Assembly: GCF_000801955.1 (NCBI RefSeq)
Contig: NZ_JSZO01000011.1
Span: 124,001 to 188,000, forward strand
DNA length: 64,000 nt
Direction of reading: 5' to 3'
Source: Ralstonia sp. A12
GTDB lineage: Bacteria; Pseudomonadota; Gammaproteobacteria; Burkholderiales; Burkholderiaceae
Shown here: positions 42,116 through 50,559 of the stretch, one piece after another
Numbering within the stretch: position 1 is the first letter of the stretch
Layout: each line of letters opens with the position of its first letter
Made by a program: the position numbers and the translations under genes
Notes under the pieces: model-generated
Databases searched by the model: none
Seen by the model: the letters and a program-made list of their open reading frames with translations, nothing else
Told to the model about the DNA's origin: nothing

Positions 42116-42550
42116 TCAAAGCACCCTCAGAATGCGGGCATCGGCAAAGACGTGGAGCGCGGCTTCTGCGGATGCAGCGGATGCGGGCTCGATCGGCATC
42201 AACGCTTGGCCGCTGAGCCAGCCGATGGTTTCGCGCGCGTTGTGCACCAGCGTCTTGCCTGCGGGGCGAATGGCAATCCGGCGGCCTTCGTGTGCGCTGT
42301 GGCGTTCGACCAGGCCGATCTTTTCCAATGCCAGCACGCGCTTGAGTACGGCGGGGCGCGGCAGCCCGAGCGGTTGCACGCATTGCACGAGGCTGGCGTG
42401 GCCGTCTGCATGTGAGAGCAGCCAATCCAGCAGCACGAAATCAGCAAAGTCGATGCCGTAATGCGTGCCGAGTTTGTCGTCGAGCTTGAGGCGCAGGCTG
42501 GCATGTGCACGCTGCACGGCCATGCAGAACGCGAATCCGGCGGTGCTCAT
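42116..42550 (-). CDS. MarR-family regulator
   Basis: A 144-residue MarR/winged-helix protein. The recognition region is LVQCVQPLGLPRPAVLKRVLALEKIGLVER (about residues 53-82), followed by the wing HEGRRIAIRPAGKTLV. The start ATG (42548-42550) overlaps the stop of the upstream GIY-YIG gene by 4 bases (ATGA), giving translational coupling. Two similar palindromes upstream of the GIY-YIG gene are candidate binding sites, implying autoregulation of the pair and possible control of the divergent dienelactone hydrolase. Confidence 0.87.
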   Translation of the reverse strand: MSTAGFAFCMAVQRAHASLRLKLDDKLGTHYGIDFADFVLLDWLLSHADGHASLVQCVQPLGLPRPAVLKRVLALEKIGLVERHSAHEGRRIAIRPAGKTLVHNARETIGWLSGQALMPIEPASAASAEAALHVFADARILRVL

Positions 42551-42909
42551 GCTGCGCGCTCCTCGTTCTCGTAACCGGATGCGCCCTGGCACGGAACCTC
42601 CTGGCGCCAGAGCGTGACCAGCGTTTCCAGTTCGCGTGCGGCATCAAAGTCCGGCGCTTCACGGTGCTTGACCAGGTCGAGCACTTCAAACACGAAGCTC
42701 GATTCGCCGTGGTCTGCCCAGTCCTGGCGCAGCAAGGCGTTGGCATGGCTGCCGTGCTTCAGCTCGAAGTGATGCCGGTTGAGTGCGGCCTGCGCGTGGG
42801 TACTGCCGTTGACCAGGGCTTTGCCTGTGACAAGGTTGCGGATGGCGTACACGCCGGCGCGGGTTCGGGTCTCCAGGTACTGGCGCTTCAGTTCCCGTCG
42901 GTCGGTCAT
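42547..42909 (-). CDS. GIY-YIG nuclease-fold protein
   Basis: A 120-residue stand-alone GIY-YIG-like domain. The first strand carries the GVY variant (RAGVYAIRNLVTGKALV, about residues 17-33) and the second motif is degenerate (VNGST rather than YIG). A conserved-looking Arg/His region (RHHFELKHGSHANALLRQDW) and FEVLDLV with a downstream Glu follow. Similar small proteins are found beside regulators in many proteobacteria; catalysis is unproven. It is translationally coupled to the MarR gene, so a DNA-damage or stress-linked role is possible but speculative. Confidence 0.78.
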   Translation of the reverse strand: MTDRRELKRQYLETRTRAGVYAIRNLVTGKALVNGSTHAQAALNRHHFELKHGSHANALLRQDWADHGESSFVFEVLDLVKHREAPDFDAARELETLVTLWRQEVPCQGASGYENEERAA

Positions 42910-42978
42910 GGTGGGTCCTTGCGTGATTCCGTGATGGCGCGGCGTTCAAAGATCGGGTGTGCCGCCGATCGGCAATTA

Positions 42979-43018
42979 TTATCCGGGTATAAATAAAGAG
43001 TCAATATTACCCGGGTTA
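42979..43018. promoter_or_regulatory. Paired MarR-type operators in an AT-rich divergent promoter
   Basis: TTATCCGGGTATAA (42979-42992) and TTACCCGGGTTAA (43007-43019) are two related palindromic sites with centres 27 bases apart, about 2.5 helical turns. They sit in an AT-rich island between the GIY-YIG/MarR unit and the dienelactone hydrolase gene. This is a typical arrangement for cooperative MarR repression of divergent promoters. Confidence 0.6.
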
Positions 43019-43130
43019 AATATTGATCGTGGTGTGCCTTAGCGCACTTCGCCTGTCGTGCGCGCGGCTGCAAATTTCACCGCCGAGGGCTATGCTGTGC
43101 GCTTTCGTTTCAGGCAGAGGAGCTTTTCGT

Positions 43131-43847
43131 ATGACTGCACCGCAAGGAACCATGATTTCGTTCAAGCGCCCGGACGGGCAGGAACTCCAGGGCTATCTGG
43201 CCAAGCCGGCCAAGGAGGAGGGCGCCCCCGGCGTGGTCGTCATCCAGGAGTGGTGGGGCCTGAACGACCAGATTCGTGGCGTGGCTGACCGCCTCGCACG
43301 CGCCGGCTATGTGGCGCTGGTGCCCGACCTCTATCGCGGCAAGATGACGGTGGAAGAGGAAGAAGCCCACCACCTGATGACCAATCTGAACTTTGGGGAT
43401 GCAGCCACGCAGGATGTGCACGGTGCCGTGCAATACCTCAAGCAGAGTTGCGACCGCGTGGGCGTGACGGGCTACTGCATGGGCGGCGCGCTCACGCTGC
43501 TGGCGTTGTGCAACGTGCCGGAAGTGGCGGCCGGTGTGGTGTGGTACGGCTTCCCGCCGCTGGAATACATCGATGCCTCGAAGATCAAGGTGCCGGTGCA
43601 GGGCCACTGGGGCACGCAAGACAACGCCTTCAAGATCGAAACGGTGGATGCGCTGGAGAAGAAGCTGCTGGATGCCGGCGTCGACGTCGACTTCCATCGC
43701 TATCTCGCGCATCACGCCTTTGCCAACGAAACGGCGGTCGGCGAGAACCGCATCGCCATCACGCAGTACGACCCGGTCTGGGCCGAGCACGCCTGGGATC
43801 GTGCACTGACGTTCTTCGGCCGCACGCTCTGGCCGCGTCAGGGTTAA
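43131..43847 (+). CDS. Dienelactone hydrolase family protein
   Basis: A 238-residue alpha/beta-hydrolase of the DLH type. The nucleophile is cysteine in VGVTGYCMGGALT (about residue 120), the acid Asp is in WGTQDNAF (about residue 168) and the histidine in YLAHHAFANE (about residue 199). EWWGLNDQIRGVADRLARAGY is the family's N-terminal hallmark. The ATG at 43131 fits the family start; in-frame codons upstream to 43023 do not. It is divergent from the GIY-YIG/MarR unit and may share its operators. No other chlorocatechol genes are nearby, so the substrate is open. Confidence 0.9.
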   Translation: MTAPQGTMISFKRPDGQELQGYLAKPAKEEGAPGVVVIQEWWGLNDQIRGVADRLARAGYVALVPDLYRGKMTVEEEEAHHLMTNLNFGDAATQDVHGAVQYLKQSCDRVGVTGYCMGGALTLLALCNVPEVAAGVVWYGFPPLEYIDASKIKVPVQGHWGTQDNAFKIETVDALEKKLLDAGVDVDFHRYLAHHAFANETAVGENRIAITQYDPVWAEHAWDRALTFFGRTLWPRQG

Positions 43848-43873
43848 AGCAAAGGTCTAAAGCCCCGTCACCC

Positions 43874-45496
43874 TCAGGCGGCCAGGATGGACCGCGCCGC
43901 CTGATCGCCCCACCACGCCGCTTCTTCAAACACCGAATAGCCGGACAGATCCGCATGTGCATAGTGGATCGGCCCGGTGTTCTCGCGCAGGCGCGCAATG
44001 CCCGGGCGCGAGAGAAAGCCCGGCGTGGGAATCGCCATGGCATGCCCGCGCAGGGTCAGATCGGCACGGCGGATCTGCGTGCGCAGGCGGATGCCGTAGA
44101 CCCTGTCCAGATCGGCCAGCGCGCGATCGAGCAGCGCCTGCGGTGATGCGTTCAGCATCCATTCACGTGCCGCCTTCGGCGTCATGTCTGACAGCGCCAC
44201 ATAGGCCGTGAACACACTCTGCGCGGGTGGCCCCACGCGAATGTCCTGGTGATTGGCCACCACATAGCCCAACCCCGTGCCGCGATAGACCACGTTGTCC
44301 CATGCGAGCGGCGTGTCGTCGTACTCGGGCGGAAAACCATCGATCAGCAGGTTGGCAAGCAGCCACGGCGCAGCCTCGGGCAGCTCGGCGGCCGGCACGT
44401 CAAAGCCTTCGACGACGTGCTTGGCGACGTGCAGCGGCATCGCACTGACCACGTGGTCGGCCAGCAGGCGCACCACGCGGCCGTCCGCTTGCAGCACGTC
44501 GGCATAGACGCGTGCACCACTTTCGGTTGTCTTGCCGATGCGCGCGGCGCTGCCCGGGAGCAGGCGTCCGGCATCGTTCAGCCCAGCGGCCGCGAACAAG
44601 CGCTCGGCCATCCAGTCCAGCCCTTCCGGCCAGGTAAGCACGGTGCCCTGTTCCGCGTTGCTGGCCATGCCGCCGCGGCTGGCGAAATAGGCGATGCCGG
44701 CCCAGGCGGAGACGTGATCCGCCGTGGCACCGTAGTCGTCGCGGCAGCAGTAGTCGGCATACCAGTGCAGCGTGGCGGCTTGGTAGCCCTCGCGGTGCAG
44801 CCAGTCGCGGAAGGTGAGCGTATCGAGCGCGCGCCAGGCCGGGTCGGCGGAGGAGAGCGCGGTGGGTACGGTGAAGATGCGGCGGCCGTCGGTGCCGGTG
44901 GTCTGGCGCAGGCGGTCAATCTCGGCAAAGAAGCGGGTGTGCTCGGCGCGCTCGGCTTCAGTAATGCCTTCATGCGGCACGAAGCCGTCTTGCCAGCGGT
45001 TGCCCAGCCACAGGCGTTCGTCGGGGGCGTGAACGAGCACGCGTTCGTCGTAGGTCGGGCGCAGCGCAAACGGATTGCGCTCAATGACGCCAAAGTCGGC
45101 CAGCATCTCGCGTACGTGCGTCGATTCCATCGACGGTAGCGGCAGGTAGTGCGCGCCGGTCGGGAAGCGTTGGTTGCCGAACGCACCGCCGGCGGCATTG
45201 CCGTAGCGTTCCGGCCCCTCCACAACCACCACGTCGCGCCGGCCGCTTTTGGCCAGCCGCCACGCACAGCTCAACCCGCCAATGCCGCTACCGCAGATGG
45301 CAACGCCTATGCGGCGTGTCTCCGATGGGGCGGGCAATGCCTTCAGGTCGCGCAACTGGTGGCCGGCAGCTTGGCCGGGCATGCGCACGTTGGGCGTGAT
45401 CTCGGTCAGCGCGCGAAAGCCGGCCCACGAGGCGGCACCGGCGGCGGCCACGCCGGCTGCCGCTGCGCCGATCAGGAAGCTGCGTCTGCTGTTCAT
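43874..45496 (-). CDS. Tat-exported FAD-dependent oxidoreductase (amine-oxidase-like)
   Basis: A 540-residue flavoprotein. The N-terminus NSRRSFLIGAAAAGVAAAG is a twin-arginine signal. The dinucleotide motif AICGSGIGGLSCAWRLAKSG begins near residue 66, and VVVVEG follows. The C-terminal part resembles the substrate/FAD domain of NAD(P)-binding Rossmann amine-oxidase-like proteins (TGPIHYAHADLSGYSVFEEA). Start at the ATG 45494-45496, 13 bases after the spermidine-synthase-like gene. That neighbour makes a polyamine or a derived amine the obvious substrate guess. The protein would act in the periplasm. Confidence 0.83.
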   Translation of the reverse strand: MNSRRSFLIGAAAAGVAAAGAASWAGFRALTEITPNVRMPGQAAGHQLRDLKALPAPSETRRIGVAICGSGIGGLSCAWRLAKSGRRDVVVVEGPERYGNAAGGAFGNQRFPTGAHYLPLPSMESTHVREMLADFGVIERNPFALRPTYDERVLVHAPDERLWLGNRWQDGFVPHEGITEAERAEHTRFFAEIDRLRQTTGTDGRRIFTVPTALSSADPAWRALDTLTFRDWLHREGYQAATLHWYADYCCRDDYGATADHVSAWAGIAYFASRGGMASNAEQGTVLTWPEGLDWMAERLFAAAGLNDAGRLLPGSAARIGKTTESGARVYADVLQADGRVVRLLADHVVSAMPLHVAKHVVEGFDVPAAELPEAAPWLLANLLIDGFPPEYDDTPLAWDNVVYRGTGLGYVVANHQDIRVGPPAQSVFTAYVALSDMTPKAAREWMLNASPQALLDRALADLDRVYGIRLRTQIRRADLTLRGHAMAIPTPGFLSRPGIARLRENTGPIHYAHADLSGYSVFEEAAWWGDQAARSILAA

Positions 45497-45509
45497 GACA
45501 TGCAGGCCA

Positions 45510-47093
45510 TCAGCGCAGCACGCCGTGCCAGTCTTCTTCAAAGTACCGCACCAGCGACTGGTTGTTCAGCCGGTTGGGCTCCACTTGCGGGCGTGGCATG
45601 TCGGGTGCGAAGCTGAACATCTGGTGCGTAGTGTCGGCGTCCAGGAAGCGTGTTGGCACACGGTATGACGTGGGCGGCTGGAAGTCTGCGCGGCCAGGCG
45701 CGGCCAGGATGAAGCCCCATTCGCCAAACGATGGCACCAGCGCGTGGTACGGCCACGTGCGATAGCCAGCTTCCTTCAAGGTTGCATCCACGCACCAGTA
45801 CGAACGCGGCGCGAAGTAGGGGGAGGTCGCCTGAATGACCACCAGCCCCGTATCCGCCACGTGGCGCGACAGCAGCCTGTAAAACGGCACCGAATACAGC
45901 TTGCCGATACTGAAGTTGGACGGATCCGGAAAATCGACGATGGCCACGTCGAACATGTCGGTGGCGGTCTGCAGCCATTGCCCCGCATCGGCGTTGACCA
46001 CCGTCACACGCGGGTCGCTGAAGGAGTGCTGGTTGAGCGCCACCAGCGCTTCGGCGTGCGAGAACAGGTTGGTCATGCGCGGGTCCAGATCGACCAGCGT
46101 GACGTGTTCGATCTGCGGGTATTTCAGGATTTGCCGCAATGCCAGGCCATCACCGCCGCCCAGTACCAGCACGCGCCGCGCGCCGCGCACGGATTCCAGC
46201 GCGGGCAGCACCAGCGCCTCGTGATAACGGTATTCGTCGCGCGAGGAGAACTGCAGGTTGCCGTTGATATAGAGACGCAGATCGTCCTTCCAGCGCGTGA
46301 CCACCAGCCGCTGGTAGGGCGAGGAAATCGCATGGATGATCTCATCGCCAAAGAGCGCGCGTTCGGACCAATGCGTGAGCTTGTCGGATGCTGCAAAGCC
46401 CGCCAACAACGCTGCCGCCACCGCACCTGCGCGCCATGCCATCGCACTGCGCATGCGGGCCGTGAGCGCCAGCTCTTTGCGGAAGTGCCAGAGCGTCCAG
46501 ACCGCAATCGCCGTATTGAGCAGGCCGAACAGGAAGCCGGTGCGCACTAGCCCTAGGCGCGGCGCCAGCACCAGCGGAAACAGCAGCGACACCGCCAGCG
46601 CACCCAGGTAGTCGAACGTCAGCACGCGGCTGACCAGGTCCGAGAACTTGGCCTGCCGGCGATGCAGCATGCGCATTACCAGCGGGATCTCCATGCCCAC
46701 CAGCACGCCAATCACCGTCACCAGCGCATACAGCACCAGCCGGAACGGCGCCGACTCCACCGCAAACAGCACAAACAGCGCCGCCGCCGATACGCCGCCA
46801 AACAGCCCCACCAGCAGTTCCAGATCGACAAAGCGCGCGAGCAGCGCGTCGTCCGCCACGTAGCGCGAGAGCCACGAGCCGATGCCCATCGCAAACAGAT
46901 AGGCGCCAATGATGGAGGAGAACTGCAGGATCGAATCGCCCAGCAGGTAGGAGGCCAGTGCCCCGGCAATCAGTTCGTAGGCCAGCCCGCACGAGGCGAC
47001 CACGAACACGGCCAGGACCAGCAGGGCGTTGCCGCGACCTTGTGGCTGTTGGGGCGATGAGGATTCGAGACTGGCGTCGGGCTGCGGCGTCAT
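45510..47093 (-). CDS. Membrane-anchored spermidine-synthase-like protein
   Basis: A 527-residue fusion. Residues about 24-235 form six to eight membrane helices (LAYELIAGALASYLLGDSILQ, GMEIPLVMRML). Residues about 250-527 are an aminopropyltransferase-like Rossmann domain: SPYQRLVVTRW, LQFSSRDEYRYHEALV, the AdoMet-binding VLVLGGGDGLALR (about residue 308), VDLDP and VDFPDP. The catalytic-loop aspartate of soluble SpeE appears as DFPDPS, so activity is plausible. It is cotranscribed with the FAD oxidoreductase and lies 140 bases downstream of a Liv-type transporter. An S-adenosylmethionine decarboxylase gene, supplier of the cosubstrate, is at 55594. Confidence 0.87.
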   Translation of the reverse strand: MTPQPDASLESSSPQQPQGRGNALLVLAVFVVASCGLAYELIAGALASYLLGDSILQFSSIIGAYLFAMGIGSWLSRYVADDALLARFVDLELLVGLFGGVSAAALFVLFAVESAPFRLVLYALVTVIGVLVGMEIPLVMRMLHRRQAKFSDLVSRVLTFDYLGALAVSLLFPLVLAPRLGLVRTGFLFGLLNTAIAVWTLWHFRKELALTARMRSAMAWRAGAVAAALLAGFAASDKLTHWSERALFGDEIIHAISSPYQRLVVTRWKDDLRLYINGNLQFSSRDEYRYHEALVLPALESVRGARRVLVLGGGDGLALRQILKYPQIEHVTLVDLDPRMTNLFSHAEALVALNQHSFSDPRVTVVNADAGQWLQTATDMFDVAIVDFPDPSNFSIGKLYSVPFYRLLSRHVADTGLVVIQATSPYFAPRSYWCVDATLKEAGYRTWPYHALVPSFGEWGFILAAPGRADFQPPTSYRVPTRFLDADTTHQMFSFAPDMPRPQVEPNRLNNQSLVRYFEEDWHGVLR

Positions 47094-47233
47094 GCGCGGG
47101 GTGGGCGAGGGATGGGAGTGGGCGGATCATGATCGGGCGTTAATAAACTACCGACGCACCGGGTGGGCCAACAAGCTGGCGAGCGCGATTGTGCCGATTT
47201 TTTGCCGAACCGGCGACCCCACTGCGCCGGCCC

Positions 47234-47950
47234 CTATGCCGCTGCTGCCGCGCTGGCCCCCGTCAATGCGCGCACCCGGTGCTCGTCCGCCGCCAGCTCC
47301 CGCGCGTTGCCCGCGTGGACGATGCCCCCGTCGTCAAGCACATAGGCGTAGTCGGCAATTTCCAGGCTCATGCGTGCGTTCTGCTCGACCAGCAGGACGG
47401 TGATGCCTGCGTCGCGCATCTGCGACACCACGCGAAACACCTCACGCACCACCAGCGGCGCCAACCCCTGAGACGGCTCATCCAGGATCAGCAAACGCGG
47501 GTTGAGCAGCAGCGCACGACCCAGCGAGAGCATCTCCTGCTCGCCGCCCGAGAGCGAGCGCCCGCGGCTGAACTTGCGTTCGGCCAGGCGTGGGAACAGC
47601 TCATATATGCGGGGGATCGTCCATGGGCCGCTGCGCTCGATGGGCACCTTCAGGTTTTCTTCGACCGTGAGGTTGGCGAAGATCCGGCGGCCTTCCGGCA
47701 CGTAGCCAACCCCGCTGGCGGCGATGCGGTAGGTGGGCCAGCGCGTGGTGTCGGCGCCGAAGATCGTCACGCGCCCTTGCCGGGCAGGCGTCAGGCCCAT
47801 CAGCGTGCGCAGCGTGGTGGACTTGCCCGCACCGTTGCGGCCGAGCAGCACGGTGATGCAGCCTTGCGCCGCCTCCAGGCTGACACCGTGCAGGATGTGG
47901 CTCTTGCCGTAGCAGGTGTGCAGTCCTTCTGCCGTCAGCGCCGCGGTCAT
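47234..47950 (-). CDS. livF: ABC transporter ATP-binding protein, LivF type
   Basis: A 238-residue ATPase of a branched-chain amino-acid-type uptake system. Walker A is GRNGAGKST (about residues 38-46), the signature LSGGEQEMLSLGRAL (about residues 134-148) and Walker B LLILDEPSQGL. It ends the five-gene Liv operon, overlapping livG by 4 bases. The gene order K-H-M-G-F is the standard one. Substrate specificity lies with the binding protein; the neighbourhood suggests it may not be a simple leucine importer. Confidence 0.92.
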   Translation of the reverse strand: MTAALTAEGLHTCYGKSHILHGVSLEAAQGCITVLLGRNGAGKSTTLRTLMGLTPARQGRVTIFGADTTRWPTYRIAASGVGYVPEGRRIFANLTVEENLKVPIERSGPWTIPRIYELFPRLAERKFSRGRSLSGGEQEMLSLGRALLLNPRLLILDEPSQGLAPLVVREVFRVVSQMRDAGITVLLVEQNARMSLEIADYAYVLDDGGIVHAGNARELAADEHRVRALTGASAAAAA

Positions 47951-48696
47951 GATGTGCTCCCGAGGTAGGCAGCCTGCACGGCCTCGTTGGCGGCAATCTG
48001 CGCTGGCGTGCCTTCGGCCAGCAGCCGCCCCTGGTCGAGCACGGTAATGCGATCGGCCAGGTCGAACACCACGCGCATGTCGTGCTCGATCAGCACGATG
48101 GTGAAGTTGTTCTCACGGTGCAGGCGGTGGATGAGCTGCATGGTCTCGTCGGTTTCCTGGTCGCCCATGCCGGCGGTGGGTTCGTCGAGCAACAGCAGGC
48201 GCGGGCGCAGTGCCAGTGCAATGGCAATCTCGGTGGTGCGCTGGTCGCCGTGCGCCAGTTCGCCCGCCAGCCGGTTGGCCTTGCCATGCAGGCCGGTGAG
48301 CTCGAGCGTCTGCGCAACGTGCTCGCGCACGCGGGCGGTGTCGGCAGGGCTGACCCACGGGCGCAGGCGAAAGCCCGCGGCGGTCTCCGCGCTGATGCGC
48401 ACGTTCTCGAACACCGTCAGCTCGGGAAAGATCTCCGTGATCTGGAAGGTGCGCGCAATGCCGGCCGCCACGCGCCGGTGCGCGGGCAGGGCGGTAATGT
48501 CCTGTCCTTCAAAAGCGATGGTGCCTGCAGTCGGCCGGAAGAAGCCGCTGATGAGGTTGAAGAAGGTCGTCTTGCCGGCGCCGTTTGGGCCGATGACGGC
48601 GCGCAGTTCACCGGGCTCCACGGACAGCGAAACATCCTGCACCGCGACCAGGCTGCCGAAGTGCTTGCTGACGCGGTCAACGGCAAGCACGCTCAC
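47947..48696 (-). CDS. livG: ABC transporter ATP-binding protein, LivG type
   Basis: A 249-residue ATPase. Walker A is GPNGAGKTTFFNLISGF, followed by the LivG-type IARTFQITEIFPELTVFENV. The signature region AHGDQRTTEIAIAL replaces the usual LSGGQ with ELAHGDQ, as is normal in this subfamily. Walker B is LLLLDEPTAGMG. The start is the GTG at 48694-48696, overlapping the livM stop (GTGA) and preceded by CAGGAG. Coupled translation with livM and livF is expected. Confidence 0.92.
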   Translation of the reverse strand: MSVLAVDRVSKHFGSLVAVQDVSLSVEPGELRAVIGPNGAGKTTFFNLISGFFRPTAGTIAFEGQDITALPAHRRVAAGIARTFQITEIFPELTVFENVRISAETAAGFRLRPWVSPADTARVREHVAQTLELTGLHGKANRLAGELAHGDQRTTEIAIALALRPRLLLLDEPTAGMGDQETDETMQLIHRLHRENNFTIVLIEHDMRVVFDLADRITVLDQGRLLAEGTPAQIAANEAVQAAYLGSTS

Positions 48697-49652
48697 GATT
48701 CGCTCCTGCGCCGGATCACCCCCAGCAGCCCGCGCGGGAAGAACAGCACGATCGCCACGAACAGCATGCCGACAAACGACATCCAGTTGATGGTGATGCT
48801 CGACAGGTAATCCTGCAGCACAACGAAGACCACCGCGCCCAGCAGCGGCCCCCAGAAGCTGCGCATGCCGCCCATGACCGCCATCATCACGAAATCGCCC
48901 GACTGGCTGTAGTGCAGGCCGCGCGGGTCGGCAAAGTTGTTGAGCAGCGCATAGAGCGCGCCGGCAAAGCCCATGAAGAAGCACGACAGCGTGAAGGCGA
49001 TCCAGATGTGCCGGTTGACCGGAATGCCGAGAAAGCGCGCACGTTGTTCGTTCTCGCGAATGGCGATCATGGTGCGGCCGAATGGGGATCGCAACACGCC
49101 CGCCATCACCCCCGTCACCAGTGCAAGGCAGGCGAGCACGAAGTAGTAGAACGCGTCGGCATTCGACAGGATGTCGATGGTGGTGAAGCCCAGGTGCAGC
49201 GGTGCACGGGCGAAACCGCGCAGCCCGTCATCGCCGCCGGTGAGCGAACTCCACTGGAAGGCGATGTAGTAGAACACCTGCCCGAAGGCGATGGTGACCA
49301 TGGCGAAGTACACGCCGCGCCGCCGCACGCTCAACGCGCCCAGCAGCGCACCAGCGATGCCGCCCAGTAGCGTGCCGCATACGAGCGCCAGCGGTGTGCT
49401 CTGCGCCAGGAACTTCAGCGCCAGGCCCGCCCCATACGCGCCTAGCCCGAAGTACGCCGCATGGCCGAACGACAGCACGCCGGTAAAGCCCAGCAGAAAG
49501 TTGACCGCCATAGCCGCCAGCCCGAGCACCAGCACGCGCGTACCCAGCGCGGTGTAGCCGCCCAGCAGCGGCATCCAGTAGGGGGCAAGCAGCAGCACCG
49601 CCCAGATGGCCAGCAGCCCCAGTACACGACGAAGCTGTGCTGGGTCGCTCAT
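48693..49652 (-). CDS. livM: ABC transporter permease, LivM type
   Basis: A 319-residue inner-membrane permease with about nine to ten helices. The family segment FLLGFTGVLSFGHAAYFGLGAYGAG (about residues 52-76) and RLGxP-like EAA region ENEQRARFLGIPVNRHIWIAF (about residues 201-221) are clear. It overlaps livH upstream and livG downstream by 4 bases each. It pairs with LivH to form the channel. Confidence 0.92.
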   Translation of the reverse strand: MSDPAQLRRVLGLLAIWAVLLLAPYWMPLLGGYTALGTRVLVLGLAAMAVNFLLGFTGVLSFGHAAYFGLGAYGAGLALKFLAQSTPLALVCGTLLGGIAGALLGALSVRRRGVYFAMVTIAFGQVFYYIAFQWSSLTGGDDGLRGFARAPLHLGFTTIDILSNADAFYYFVLACLALVTGVMAGVLRSPFGRTMIAIRENEQRARFLGIPVNRHIWIAFTLSCFFMGFAGALYALLNNFADPRGLHYSQSGDFVMMAVMGGMRSFWGPLLGAVVFVVLQDYLSSITINWMSFVGMLFVAIVLFFPRGLLGVIRRRSES

Positions 49653-50518
49653 GTCAGCATGCCTTCTTCACCCAGCAGCCCACGCGGGCGCAACAGCAGT
49701 ACGAGCGCCATCATCACGTAGATGACCGCCTCGCTGGCCGCGGGCACGAACACCGCCGTCACGCCCGAGGCCACCCCGATCAGCAGGCCACCCAACAGCG
49801 TGCCCGTCAGGCTGCCGACCCCGCCGACGATGATGGCGATGAAGCTCGGCATCAGAAGCCCCGTGCCCATGGTCGGCTCCAGCCCGAGCTGCCCGGCTGC
49901 CAGCACGCCCGAGAGGCCCGCCAGGTAGATGCCCACGGCAAAGTTCAGCGAGCGCAGCCGCCCCACATTGATGCCGAGCGCTGCCACAGTTTCCAGATCC
50001 AGCGTACCGGCGCGGATGCGGATGCCCATGCGCGTGTAGCGCAGCAGCAGAAAGAGCGCCGCCACCGTCACCGCCACGGTGCCCACCATGAACAGCCGGT
50101 AGCCGGTGATGAAGAAGAGTTCGTTGGAGAGCGGTTGCGCCAGCGCTTCCGGAATCGTCACCGGCTTGCCTTGCGCACCCCAGATGAAGCGCGTGCCGTC
50201 TTCAAACACGAAGGCCAGGCCGAAGGTCAGCAGCAGGCTGTAGAGTGGGTCGCGCCCATACACGCGGCGGATCAGCAGGCGTTCCAGCACCAGCCCGATG
50301 AGCGCGGCAATCGGCGGGGCAATCAGCAGCGCCCCCCAGAAACCGACATACGGCGTGATGGTGTAGGCGATATAGCCGCCGATGACCAGAAAGCCGCCAT
50401 GCGCGAAGTTGATGACATTGCTCAGGTTGAGAATGAGCGACAGCCCGAGCGCCATCAGCACGTAGAACGCGCCGATGATCAGCCCGTTGGTGATGTTGAA
50501 GAGCAGCAGTTGTGTCAT
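49649..50518 (-). CDS. livH: ABC transporter permease, LivH type
   Basis: A 289-residue permease. GAFYVLMALGLSLILNLSNVINFAHGGFLVIGGY (residues about 16-49) is the LivH N-terminal hallmark, and TRMGIRIRAGTLDLETVAALGINV the cytoplasmic coupling loop. The ATG at 50516-50518 is preferred over one four codons upstream. It lies 41 bases downstream of the binding-protein gene and overlaps livM. Confidence 0.92.
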   Translation of the reverse strand: MTQLLLFNITNGLIIGAFYVLMALGLSLILNLSNVINFAHGGFLVIGGYIAYTITPYVGFWGALLIAPPIAALIGLVLERLLIRRVYGRDPLYSLLLTFGLAFVFEDGTRFIWGAQGKPVTIPEALAQPLSNELFFITGYRLFMVGTVAVTVAALFLLLRYTRMGIRIRAGTLDLETVAALGINVGRLRSLNFAVGIYLAGLSGVLAAGQLGLEPTMGTGLLMPSFIAIIVGGVGSLTGTLLGGLLIGVASGVTAVFVPAASEAVIYVMMALVLLLRPRGLLGEEGMLT

Positions 50519-50559
50519 GGCTCCCCACACGCGTGCTGGCTGGCGGCCGGCCTAAAAGA

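Noticed and set aside
42979-43018. CRISPR-like or tandem repeat based on the repeated CCGGGT units
   Set aside because: Only two units occur, they are palindromic and sit in a promoter; operators explain them better. No CRISPR array was found anywhere in the window.
45510-47093. Plain MFS transporter identity for the membrane half of this protein
   Set aside because: The C-terminal half has an AdoMet-binding aminopropyltransferase domain; the membrane part is the known anchor of membrane spermidine-synthase-like proteins.
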